This document shows positions 23,420 through 31,743 of a stretch of DNA of 41,079 nucleotides, in pieces. The position numbers were made by a program, and so were the translations under genes. The notes under the pieces are model-generated. The model saw only the letters and a program-made list of their open reading frames with translations. It was not told the DNA's origin and did no database searches. This DNA comes from an uncultured Verrucomicrobiota bacterium (GTDB taxonomy: Bacteria; Verrucomicrobiota; Verrucomicrobiia; Verrucomicrobiales; Verrucomicrobiaceae), in NCBI GenBank assembly GCA_903848465.1, contig CAINGK010000076.1, positions 1 through 41,079 of the forward strand. Reading direction: 5' to 3'. How positions within the stretch are numbered: the stretch's first letter is position 1; every line of letters starts with the position of its first letter.

Positions 23420-23887
23420 CTACCAGCGGATGGTTTGGATGCGGCCTTTCCAGGGCCATGCGTTGGGATTGTTGACCAGTCCGGCCCTCACGGGGTTGTG
23501 TTGCATGTAGGTGCCTTTGTCCACGTAGTCGCGCTCGCTGCGGAGGCGATGGTGAAACAGTCCCCGCTGCCAGCGCCACGCCGGGTTTCCACAACGTTTC
23601 GAAAAGCGGGCCTTCCAGAATGAGGTCCAGTTTTCCACATCGACCCACGGTCCGTCCTTCGGCGAGGCAAAGAAATGCAGGTGGTCGGGCATGAGGAGAA
23701 AATCGCCGACGACCCACGCATTGGCCGGGTCAGACCAGATGTCCCGAAGCAACGACATCACGCGTTCTTGAGCGCACCAGTCGCCGCGCTGATCCGCACA
23801 CACCGTACACCAGAGAAGAGTCGCGCCGTCATGCGTGGGCAGCACGCCTTGCGCGGGTGTTTGACGGCCAACGGGATCTTCCGGCAT
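23420..23887 (-). CDS. REP-associated tyrosine transposase (RAYT, Y1/IS200-like)
   Basis: With the start at 23887, the first ATG after the repeat, the protein has 155 residues. It carries the HUH-type metal motif LLMPDHLHFFASP (His69, His71), WRWQRGLFHHRLRSERDY, and the catalytic tyrosine in the typical TYMQHNPVRAGLV segment (Tyr127). RAYTs are single-copy relatives of IS200/IS605 transposases that are thought to move REP palindromes. REP-like copies stand on both sides (23191-23398 and 23935-24128). The frame is open far upstream through the repeat, which is not coding. The N-terminus looks somewhat short and divergent for the family, so the gene could be slightly degraded. Confidence 0.88.
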   Translation of the reverse strand: MPEDPVGRQTPAQGVLPTHDGATLLWCTVCADQRGDWCAQERVMSLLRDIWSDPANAWVVGDFLLMPDHLHFFASPKDGPWVDVENWTSFWKARFSKRCGNPAWRWQRGLFHHRLRSERDYVDKGTYMQHNPVRAGLVNNPNAWPWKGRIQTIRW

Positions 23888-23934
23888 ACGCCCAAGATGT
23901 GAAAGGAGCCATGGGATGACAAGGAAAAGGATGC

Positions 23935-24128
23935 AGGGATGGTAGGGAACCGCTGTGTCGGGTCCGACTTTATGGGTCTGTGGCGGCGCAGGCGTTGAAA
24001 AAGGTGCGCCGTCCTGGGAGTTTTCGACAGCGGATGGCGGGGGCGTTTGGAAAGGGGGGGGGCGATGTGGCAGCAGCCCGCGATGGGACGAAGGATTCCA
24101 GGGACGCGCACAGCGCATCACTACCGGC
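23935..24128 (+). repeat. REP-like repeat family C, copy 4
   Basis: The same order of blocks as copies 2 and 3: GGTAGGGAACCGCTGTGTCG, TTTATGGGTCTGTGGCGGCG, GGACGAAGGATTCCAGGGAC, hairpin GCGCACAGCGC. It lies immediately upstream (5' side) of the transposase gene. Confidence 0.85.
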
Positions 24129-24215
24129 CCTGCTTGGCGCGGGGCCCCCACACCCCCACCCCAAAAAAACACACCCCGCCCTGCAAGAATCCCCGCTCCG
24201 CGCCTTACTAAAACC

Positions 24216-26657
24216 ATGTCTTTTTCTCTCCTGGCGGCCGTGGTGGCTGCGGGTCTGGCGACCGATTCGCCGCGTATCACTGAAGTCCGGGTCGAACCGG
24301 CGGAAATCACGTTGTCCGATGCGGACCAGTCCGTGCAGTTTTTGGTCACTTGCAAGATGAGCGATGGCACGCTGCGGGATGCCTCGCGGCAGGCGGAGTT
24401 TGCGCTGAGCCGCGCGGGCATCGCCAGCATCGAGCACGGGCGGTTGACGCCGAATGGCGATGGCACGGTGACGGTGTCGGCGGTGGTCGTGGACCCGGTG
24501 ACGCAGCAGAAGGTCAGCGGCACGGCGCAGACAAAGGTGCAGGGTTTTGCGGTGGAGCGGGAGCTGCACTTTGTGAATGACATCGAGCCGATTCTCACGA
24601 AGACGGGCTGCAACACCGGGGGCTGCCACGGCAAGGCTTCGGGGCAGAATGGCTTCAGGCTCTCGCTCTTCGCGTTTGAGCCTAAATTCGACTACGATGC
24701 GCTGGTCAATGAGGCGCATGGCCGGCGGGTGTTTCCTGCGGCCCCGGAGGAATCCCTGCTGCTGAAGAAGGCCACGGCGCAGACGGTGCATGGCGGCGGC
24801 GCACGGTTTGACGAGCGCTCGGAGGCCTACCGCATGCTGCTGCGCTGGATTGCGCAGGGGCTGCCGTATGGCGATGAAAAAGCGCCGAAGGTGGCACGCA
24901 TCGAAGTGCAGCCGCGCGAGCGCCTGTTGGCGGGCGTGGGCGAGCAGCAGCTCCGGGTGGTCGCGCATCTGACGGACGGCTCGACGCGCGATGTCACTCG
25001 CCACGCGGAGTATAAGGCGCAGCAGCCGGACATTCTCAAAGTGGAGCCCACCGGGCTGGTCACCACGCTGGGCCACACGGGCGAGGGCGCGGTGATGGTG
25101 CGCTACATGGGCGTGGTGGATGTGGCACGCATCGCGGTGCCTTACAGCCGTGGTTTGCCAGAGGAAAAGTATGCGCATTTCAAGCCGAAGGGCGTGGTGG
25201 ATGAATTGATCGTGGCCAAATGGAAGAAGCTGGGCATCGCCCCGAGCGCGCTGTGCTCGGATGCGGAATTCCTGCGCCGTGCCAGCCTGGACGCCATCGG
25301 CACGCTGCCGACGCCGGAGGAGGTGCAGAGCTTCCTCGCGGATCAAGATCCTGAGAAGCGCGACAAGCTGGTGGACCGCCTGCTGGAGCGCAATGAATAC
25401 GCCAGCTACTGGTCGAACCAATGGGGCGATCTGCTGCGGGTCAAGCGCGGTGGCAACGACGGGCTGAAGTCCGGCACCTTTGCCTTCAGCGGCTGGTTGC
25501 GAAATGCCTTTGCGCAAAACATGCCGTATGATCAGTTTGTGCGCGCCATCATCACCGCGCAGGGCGAGAGCGCCGAGAATCCCCCAGTGAACTGGTACCG
25601 CCATGTGCGCAACACGGTGGCGATGGTCAATGACAGCAGCCAGCTTTTCATGGGCACACGCATCTCCTGCGCGAACTGCCACAACCACCCGTATGAGCGC
25701 ATCACCCAGGACGACTACTGGGGCTTTGGCGCGTTCTTCTCCCGTGTGTCGTTCAAGCGCGGCCAGGGCAATGAGCAGTCCGTGTTCGTGAAAAAAGACG
25801 GTGGCACCAACCAGCCGCGCACCGGGCAGATGATGAAGCCGAAGGGCCTCGGCGGGCAAGAGTACGAATACGTGCGCGGTGAAGACCCGCGCCAGAAGCT
25901 GGCCGATTGGCTGACCGATCCGCAGAATCCGTTCTTTGCCAAAGCCATCGTGAACCGCATCTGGGCGCACTACATGGGCACCGGCCTGGTGGAGTCCGTG
26001 GATGACATGCGCGTGACCAATCCGCCGAGCAATCCCGAGCTGCTGGAGGCGCTGGCGAAGGACCTCACGAACTACCAATTCAATCTCAAGCACGTGATGG
26101 GCACGATCATGAAATCGCGCGCCTACAGCCTCAGCGCCACGCCGATTGAGGAGAACAAAACCGACCGCCAGAACTACGCGCGCTACACGCCGAGGCGGCT
26201 CTCCGCCGAGACGCTGCTGGATGCCGTGGACAGCGTGACCGGTTCGCAGGAAAAGTTTGCCGGACTGCCGCTGGGCACGCGGGCGATCGAGCTGCCGGAT
26301 GAATCCGTGCCGAGCTACTTCCTGAAGGTCTTTGGCAGATCCATGCGCGAGAGCGCATGCGAATGCGAGCGCAGCTACGCGCCTAATCTCTCGCAGATCC
26401 TGCACCTCATGAACTCGCCCGAAGTGCAGGCCAAGGTCAGCAACGACAAGAGCCGCCTGGCGGCGATGATCAAAGAGAAGAAGACGGATGAGCAAATCCT
26501 CACCGACCTCTACCTGCGCGCCTTTGGCCGCAACCCGCTGCCCGCCGAGCTGAAGGACGCGACCGCGATGCTCGCTGCCTCCAAGGATCACAAGGGCGCG
26601 CTCGAAGACTTCGCCTGGATGTTCCTCAACTCGAAAGAATTTCTGTTCAATCACTAA
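24216..26657 (+). CDS. DUF1549/DUF1553 protein with Ig-like domains and unusual heme-type motif
   Basis: With the start at ATG 24216 the protein has 813 residues; the frame is open further up only through a repeat. The N-terminus (MSFSLLAAVVAAGLA) is a short signal peptide. Ig-like (BIG2-type) segments lie at about 20-115 and 225-300 (TEVRVEPAEITLSDADQSVQ, ARIEVQPRERLL). Between them is GCNTGGCHGKASGQNGF with CX4CH (Cys132, Cys137, His138), not the usual CXXCH. DUF1549 (about 320-520) has RRASLDAIGTLPTPEE and RISCANCHNHPYERI; DUF1553 (about 560-813) has KAIVNRIWAHYMGTGLVE. It is the first gene of a six-gene operon, 12 bp before DUF1501. The chemistry of the family is not established. Confidence 0.92.
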   Translation: MSFSLLAAVVAAGLATDSPRITEVRVEPAEITLSDADQSVQFLVTCKMSDGTLRDASRQAEFALSRAGIASIEHGRLTPNGDGTVTVSAVVVDPVTQQKVSGTAQTKVQGFAVERELHFVNDIEPILTKTGCNTGGCHGKASGQNGFRLSLFAFEPKFDYDALVNEAHGRRVFPAAPEESLLLKKATAQTVHGGGARFDERSEAYRMLLRWIAQGLPYGDEKAPKVARIEVQPRERLLAGVGEQQLRVVAHLTDGSTRDVTRHAEYKAQQPDILKVEPTGLVTTLGHTGEGAVMVRYMGVVDVARIAVPYSRGLPEEKYAHFKPKGVVDELIVAKWKKLGIAPSALCSDAEFLRRASLDAIGTLPTPEEVQSFLADQDPEKRDKLVDRLLERNEYASYWSNQWGDLLRVKRGGNDGLKSGTFAFSGWLRNAFAQNMPYDQFVRAIITAQGESAENPPVNWYRHVRNTVAMVNDSSQLFMGTRISCANCHNHPYERITQDDYWGFGAFFSRVSFKRGQGNEQSVFVKKDGGTNQPRTGQMMKPKGLGGQEYEYVRGEDPRQKLADWLTDPQNPFFAKAIVNRIWAHYMGTGLVESVDDMRVTNPPSNPELLEALAKDLTNYQFNLKHVMGTIMKSRAYSLSATPIEENKTDRQNYARYTPRRLSAETLLDAVDSVTGSQEKFAGLPLGTRAIELPDESVPSYFLKVFGRSMRESACECERSYAPNLSQILHLMNSPEVQAKVSNDKSRLAAMIKEKKTDEQILTDLYLRAFGRNPLPAELKDATAMLAASKDHKGALEDFAWMFLNSKEFLFNH

Positions 26658-26669
26658 ACCGCAAGACCC

Positions 26670-27998
26670 ATGAATATCGACGTACACAACGGAACCTATC
26701 GCTGCTGCGACGGCATCAGCCGCCGCAATTTCCTGCGCACCGGCTCACTCGCCTTCGGCGGCCTTTCGCTCAGCGGCTTGCTGCGCCAGCAGGCCATGGC
26801 AGCAGAGGCAGGCGGACTGGCCAAGGACATGAGCGTCATCCTTTTCTGGCAGGGCGGGGGACCGAGCCAACTCGACATGTGGGACATGAAGCCGGACGCG
26901 CCGAGCGAATTCCGTGGCACCTTCAATCCGATCAACACCAACTTGAACGGCCTGCAGGTCTGCGAGCACATGCCGCGCATTGCCAAAATCTGCGACAAGC
27001 TCACCGTCATCCGCTCCGCCACGCATGGCGACGCCGGGCATGAATCCGCCACGCACACGCTGCTCACCGGTTACAAGCCCACCAATGACATTCCTGCCAA
27101 TGAAGCACCATCCTATGGTAGCGTCGTCTCCAAGGAGATGGGACCGCGTGTGGATGGCTTCCCGGCTTACATGGCGCTGCCCACCGCGCCGAAAAGCTCC
27201 GCCGCCGCCTATCTCGGCGTCGCGCACAATCCCTTTGAAACCCAGGGCGATCCCAGCAAGGACGACTTCAGCGTGCAAAACCTGAAGGTGCCCGGTGGCC
27301 TCACCATGGACCGCCTGGAAAATCGTCGCGCCATCTTGCAGCATTTCGACACACTGCGCCGTGACATCGACTCCTCCGGCGTCATCGGTGGCATGGACAC
27401 CTTTGGCCAGCAGGCCTACAACATCGTCACCTCTCCCAAGGTGCAGGCCGCCTTTGACATCAGCAAGGAAGACCCCAAAACCCGCGACCTGTACGGCCGC
27501 ACCACCTGGGGGCAGAACACGCTGCTCGCGCGCCGCTTGGTCGAAGCCGGTGTGCGCTTCGTCACCATCAACGTCGGTGGCTGGGACACGCACGCGAACA
27601 ACTTCGAGAGCCTCAAGAAAAAGCTGCCTGACTACGATCAGGCCTTCGCGGGTCTCATCGAAGACCTCTCGCAGCGCGGTCAGCTCAAAAACACGCTCGT
27701 GCTGAGCTGGGGCGAGTTTGGCCGCACGCCGCGCATCAACAAGGACTCCGGTCGCGACCATTGGGCCAACGTCTTCTCCGTCGCCATGGCCGGTGGCGGT
27801 TTGAAGGAAGGCTACGTCCTGGGCGAGAGCGACGCCCGCGCCGAATTCCCGAAAGACAAGCCCGTCTCGCCACAGGACATTCTCGCCACGATGTATCACC
27901 AGCTCGGCATCGACCAGACGAAGAACTACACCAACGAAGCCGAACGGCCCGTGCCGATCCTCAACTACGGCGAACCGATCCAGGACATCATCGCGTGA
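26670..27998 (+). CDS. DUF1501 domain protein, Tat-exported
   Basis: A 442-residue protein of the sulfatase/alkaline-phosphatase-like DUF1501 family. The N-terminal SRRNFLRTGSLAFGGLSLSG (Arg18-Arg19) is a twin-arginine signal, so it is exported folded. The body has VILFWQGGGPSQLDMWD, RSATHGDAGHESATHTLLTG, FVTINVGGWDTHANNFE and LVLSWGEFGRTPRINKDSGR, all typical of the family. It pairs with the upstream DUF1549/1553 gene, the standard arrangement in Planctomycetes and Verrucomicrobia. Its TGA overlaps the GTG start of the lyase gene (GTGA), implying translational coupling. Confidence 0.94.
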   Translation: MNIDVHNGTYRCCDGISRRNFLRTGSLAFGGLSLSGLLRQQAMAAEAGGLAKDMSVILFWQGGGPSQLDMWDMKPDAPSEFRGTFNPINTNLNGLQVCEHMPRIAKICDKLTVIRSATHGDAGHESATHTLLTGYKPTNDIPANEAPSYGSVVSKEMGPRVDGFPAYMALPTAPKSSAAAYLGVAHNPFETQGDPSKDDFSVQNLKVPGGLTMDRLENRRAILQHFDTLRRDIDSSGVIGGMDTFGQQAYNIVTSPKVQAAFDISKEDPKTRDLYGRTTWGQNTLLARRLVEAGVRFVTINVGGWDTHANNFESLKKKLPDYDQAFAGLIEDLSQRGQLKNTLVLSWGEFGRTPRINKDSGRDHWANVFSVAMAGGGLKEGYVLGESDARAEFPKDKPVSPQDILATMYHQLGIDQTKNYTNEAERPVPILNYGEPIQDIIA

Positions 27999-30988
27999 AG
28001 CTGCTGTTCGCTCGTAAAGCTGGCCTGATCTTTCTCCTTTCGCTGGCAGGCTATCTCTGCTCCGCCGCCGCCAACCTCGCTGGCGGGGGCACGGGAACCG
28101 GGCCTGCTGTGACGCTGACGGATAATAACGACGGCAGCGTGACCATGAGCAATGGCATCGCGACGATCGTCATCGTGACGAAGACCGCGCGGCTGAATTC
28201 AGTCACGCTGACCCGAACGGAAGGCGGCGTCTCAAAGACCACCGAGACGCTCAGCGGCAAGGGGCAGTACTACTACGGCGGCTTCAGCTTAGGCAATGGT
28301 ATCTTTGAATACTCGCTCGCCAGTGATCCGGCCCAAAACGGCGGCGACTTGGCTGACGTGAAGCTGCTCAGCAGCACGGAAAAGAACGGCCTCATGGAAG
28401 TGCATTTCTCCATGCTGCGCGGCTCGCCAGGGTTTTATTCCACGGCCACGATGACGCATCGAAAACAGGACGAACGCTTCGAAGTGGGCGCATGGGGCGT
28501 GGTGACCCGCGTGCCGCCGACGTTCAACTGGTTGAGCGCGGACGATAAGCGCAACTGGTTCATCGGCGCGCGCACGAAGAAGGGCGTGAAGGTGCCGGAT
28601 TCGCCGCATGAAATCACCGTGTGCCTCGATGGCGCACAGGCGGGGAATTACGAGGACAAGTTCATCTACGGGCAGGATCACGCGGACCTGCGCGCGTGGG
28701 GCTGGAGCAGCGTCGGCGCGGGCGGCGAAAACGTCGGGCGCTGGATCATGACGAACATGGAGTTTAGCAACGGCGGACCGTTGAAGCGCGATGTGTCGGC
28801 ATATCCCTACAGCGAAATGAACAACTCGATCCTCACGGGCGAAGTCGGCATGGGCTCCGATGGTTACATGGACCATGGCGAGGAGTGGACGAAGACCTGC
28901 GGGCCGTGGTTCATCTATCTGAACAGCGTGCCTGCGTCCGTGACAGACGCGAAGACCGCAGCGCAGCAGCTTTTCAAAGACGCGCAGGACCAAGCCGCCG
29001 CCGAGGCGAAAGCGTGGCCGTATGCGTGGTTCAAAGACGAGCACTTCGTCCCTGCCTCAGGCCGGGGAGTGGTGCAGGGGAAGCTCGTCATCAAGGACAG
29101 CGGTAATCCCAACGCCTCCGCCGCAGGCGTGTGGGTGGGACTGCAACGGCAGCCGCAGACTTACAAGACCTTCTACGACTTCCAAAAATGGAGCAAGACC
29201 TACCAATGGTGGGTGAAGACGGATGCCGATGGCAGCTTCACCATCCCGCATGTCATCGCGGGCGGGAAGTATTTGCTGTGGGCCTTTGGCGCTGGTACGT
29301 CGGGGACGTTTCTCTCGCAAAAACTCGACGGTGGTATGCCGCCCTTTGAATGCGATTTGCCCGCGAAAGAATTCACCGTCACGGTGAAGGCGGGCGAGAC
29401 AGAGCAACTCGGCACCATCGAATGGCAGCCCGTCCGCCTGGGCGCGACCGTCTTTGAATTGGGCACGCCAAACCGCAAGTCCACCGAATTCCGCCACGGC
29501 GAAGACTACTGGGCACCGGGCACGCCGCCGAAGCTCGGCTTTCCCACGCCGGTGTGGGGTGGGCAGATGGAGTTCCCCGTGGATTTCCCGACTGGCATGA
29601 ACTACCACGTCGGCAAGAGCCAGTGGAACCGGGACTGGAATTACGTCCTGCCTGCCGCCGCTGATGCGGCAGGAAAGTATCAGCCCTGCACGGGCACGAT
29701 CTCCTTTGACCTCGCGAAGCTGCCCGCGAATGGAGCGCTGGCATCGCTCTACATCGCGCTGGCAGGGAACGATGGCGACAAAGTGATCGTCAGCCTCAAT
29801 GGCACCAACCTCGGCGACACCCCTGGAGTCACCGGTTCGCCGCACGCCATGCTGCCCGCAGGATTTGCGCCCGCGTATTCGGACACCAGCAGCATCCATT
29901 TCAGCGACCACGGACCCTTTTGCGATCAGCGCATCACCTTTCCCGCATCACTGCTGCGCACGGGCAAGAACACGCTCGCCATTACGATGGACACGCGCAA
30001 GATGACCGCCTTCCTCGCAGTGGATTACCTGCGGCTGGAGTTGCCCGGCTACCTGCCACCCGCACCAGCGGAGGTGAGGGCCTTTGCTGGCAGCAATCGC
30101 GTGCTGCTGCGCTGGACCCCAGCTCCAGGTGCCACAAGCTACCACATCATGCGCTCAACGAAGCGCGACTCGGGCTACGCACCGATAGCGACTGGCGTCA
30201 CCGGCCCCGTCTGCGGTAGCGGCACCGGCGCGGCGACCTTCACCGACACCACCGCCGTGAATGGCACACCGTATTTCTACGCCGTGCAGTCGGTGAATCC
30301 CGACGGGCACAGCGTTGAATCGTCGCCCGCTGCGGCCGCTGCACCCACAGCGCAACTCCCCACGTCCGCACCGGCTGCGCCGACGGCATTGACCATCTCG
30401 CACACGGGACATCACGAGGTCGCGTTGACTTGGAACTCTGCACCGGGTGCAAACGGCTACAGCGTCTGGCGCTCGACGCTCCACACGGATGGCGTGGGCG
30501 GCAGCTATTCGCTCGGCACCCTTTGGCTCGAAGATACCACGGCCACGAAATTCACGGATCATTCTCCGAGCGACGGGCGGATGTACAGCTATCACGTCAC
30601 CGCCACGAATGCCGCTGGCACTGGCGAGGCATCGAATACCGTGAACGCCACCCCGCTGCCTCCAGCACCCACGCTCGCGCCCGCTTCGCTCACGGGCGAG
30701 TGGAAGAAGACGCGCAATGGCCCGGCCATCACGCTCAAGTGGGCGGCGGTGCCCGGTGCCACGGGTTATGTGATCTACCGCTCATCAGGGGAAGCTAATA
30801 CGACCTACCAGTTTCCCGCCCACTTTCTCACCGCGCTCGTCGAGACGACGTACACCGACCAAGGCAACACCGATAAAAACGCCAAAGTGAAAGGTCTCAA
30901 CGCCAGCAGCGATTACGACTATCAAGTCACTGCGGTGAATGCGGGCGGCATTTCGCCTCCGATCACGGTCCACGTAGCGGCGCACTAG
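27995..30988 (+). CDS. Rhamnogalacturonan lyase (PL4-type) with C-terminal fibronectin III domains
   Basis: From the GTG at 27995 the protein has 997 residues and a signal peptide (LFARKAGLIFLLSLAGYLCSA). The catalytic beta-sandwich of polysaccharide lyase family 4 spans about 30-350 (NNDGSVTMSNGIATIVI, YYYGGFSLGNGIFEYSL, LTGEVGMGSDGYMDHGEEW). Domain II (about 356-460) is FnIII-like. Domain III (about 480-690) is carbohydrate-binding, with STEFRHGEDYWAPG, MNYHVGKSQWNRDWNYVLP and LRTGKNTLAITMDTRKM, closely like PL4. Two to three further FnIII domains end the protein. It should cleave the rhamnogalacturonan I backbone by beta-elimination outside the cell. The longer frame from 27761 lies inside DUF1501 and is rejected. 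Confidence 0.85.
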   Translation: MKLLFARKAGLIFLLSLAGYLCSAAANLAGGGTGTGPAVTLTDNNDGSVTMSNGIATIVIVTKTARLNSVTLTRTEGGVSKTTETLSGKGQYYYGGFSLGNGIFEYSLASDPAQNGGDLADVKLLSSTEKNGLMEVHFSMLRGSPGFYSTATMTHRKQDERFEVGAWGVVTRVPPTFNWLSADDKRNWFIGARTKKGVKVPDSPHEITVCLDGAQAGNYEDKFIYGQDHADLRAWGWSSVGAGGENVGRWIMTNMEFSNGGPLKRDVSAYPYSEMNNSILTGEVGMGSDGYMDHGEEWTKTCGPWFIYLNSVPASVTDAKTAAQQLFKDAQDQAAAEAKAWPYAWFKDEHFVPASGRGVVQGKLVIKDSGNPNASAAGVWVGLQRQPQTYKTFYDFQKWSKTYQWWVKTDADGSFTIPHVIAGGKYLLWAFGAGTSGTFLSQKLDGGMPPFECDLPAKEFTVTVKAGETEQLGTIEWQPVRLGATVFELGTPNRKSTEFRHGEDYWAPGTPPKLGFPTPVWGGQMEFPVDFPTGMNYHVGKSQWNRDWNYVLPAAADAAGKYQPCTGTISFDLAKLPANGALASLYIALAGNDGDKVIVSLNGTNLGDTPGVTGSPHAMLPAGFAPAYSDTSSIHFSDHGPFCDQRITFPASLLRTGKNTLAITMDTRKMTAFLAVDYLRLELPGYLPPAPAEVRAFAGSNRVLLRWTPAPGATSYHIMRSTKRDSGYAPIATGVTGPVCGSGTGAATFTDTTAVNGTPYFYAVQSVNPDGHSVESSPAAAAAPTAQLPTSAPAAPTALTISHTGHHEVALTWNSAPGANGYSVWRSTLHTDGVGGSYSLGTLWLEDTTATKFTDHSPSDGRMYSYHVTATNAAGTGEASNTVNATPLPPAPTLAPASLTGEWKKTRNGPAITLKWAAVPGATGYVIYRSSGEANTTYQFPAHFLTALVETTYTDQGNTDKNAKVKGLNASSDYDYQVTAVNAGGISPPITVHVAAH

Positions 30989-30992
30989 CTCC

Positions 30993-31703
30993 ATGAAATC
31001 CATCCATCTCTTCGTCCTGCTGCTGCCAAGCCTCCTGGGCCACCTCCTGGCCGTAGAACCCATTGCCGCCTTTAAACCGGGCACCCACATTCTGTTTCAG
31101 GGCGACTCCATCACCGATGGCAATCGCGGGCGCAGTGCCGATCCCAATCACATTCTCGGCCACGGTTACGCCTTCATCATCGCCGCGAAGCACGGCGCGG
31201 CGTTTGCCGCAACAAAGCTCGATTTCGCGAATCGCGGCGTCTCTGGCAACACGGTGCGTGAACTCCAAAAGCGCTGGGAGAAAGACACGCTGGAGTTAAA
31301 GCCCGACGTGCTGAGCATCCTCATCGGTGTGAATGACCAGTCGCACGGCGTGCCGCTCGATGAATACGAGCGCAGCTATGATGAACTTATCACGCAGGCG
31401 AAAACCGCGAATCCCAAGCTGCGGCTCGTGCTGTGCGAGCCCTTCACGCTGCCGGTCGGCAAACGAAAAGAAGGCTACGAAGCATGGCGCGCTGGCATTC
31501 AGGCGCGGCAGGACGTGGTCGCCAAGCTGGCCGCCAAATACGATGCGGCGCTCGTTCGTTTTCAGCCGGTTTTCGCCGCCGCCTGCAACATCGCGCCCGC
31601 CGAGCATTGGATTTGGGACGGCGTACATCCGACTTACTCCGGCCACCAACTCATGGCCGATGAATGGGAGCGGACCGTCCGCGCGAAATGGCCAGCGCCT
31701 TAA
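30993..31703 (+). CDS. SGNH/GDSL esterase, possible rhamnogalacturonan acetylesterase
   Basis: A 236-residue protein with signal peptide MKSIHLFVLLLPSLLGHLLA. The four SGNH blocks are present: GDSITDGN with nucleophile Ser39, the Gly in RGVSGNTV, GVNDQ with the oxyanion Asn, and DGVHPTYSGH with the catalytic Asp and His. Families of this fold include carbohydrate deacetylases such as CE12. Starting 4 bp after the lyase stop, it most likely removes acetyl groups from the lyase substrate, though a general esterase cannot be excluded. Confidence 0.88.
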   Translation: MKSIHLFVLLLPSLLGHLLAVEPIAAFKPGTHILFQGDSITDGNRGRSADPNHILGHGYAFIIAAKHGAAFAATKLDFANRGVSGNTVRELQKRWEKDTLELKPDVLSILIGVNDQSHGVPLDEYERSYDELITQAKTANPKLRLVLCEPFTLPVGKRKEGYEAWRAGIQARQDVVAKLAAKYDAALVRFQPVFAAACNIAPAEHWIWDGVHPTYSGHQLMADEWERTVRAKWPAP

Positions 31704-31743
31704 CTGCTGCAGCCCACATCACAGCACCCTGAAACGCCCGAAC

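Noticed and set aside
23955..24215. N-terminal extension of the DUF1549 gene at 24216
   Set aside because: The extra 87 codons translate REP copy 4 and would place the signal peptide inside the protein.
23888..24634. N-terminal extension of the RAYT transposase
   Set aside because: The extra 249 codons run antisense through the DUF1549 gene start and REP copy 4; the first sensible ATG is 23887.
23970..26687. Minus-strand frame of 905 codons
   Set aside because: It is an antisense shadow of the DUF1549/DUF1553 gene, rich in His/Arg/Leu and without any domain.
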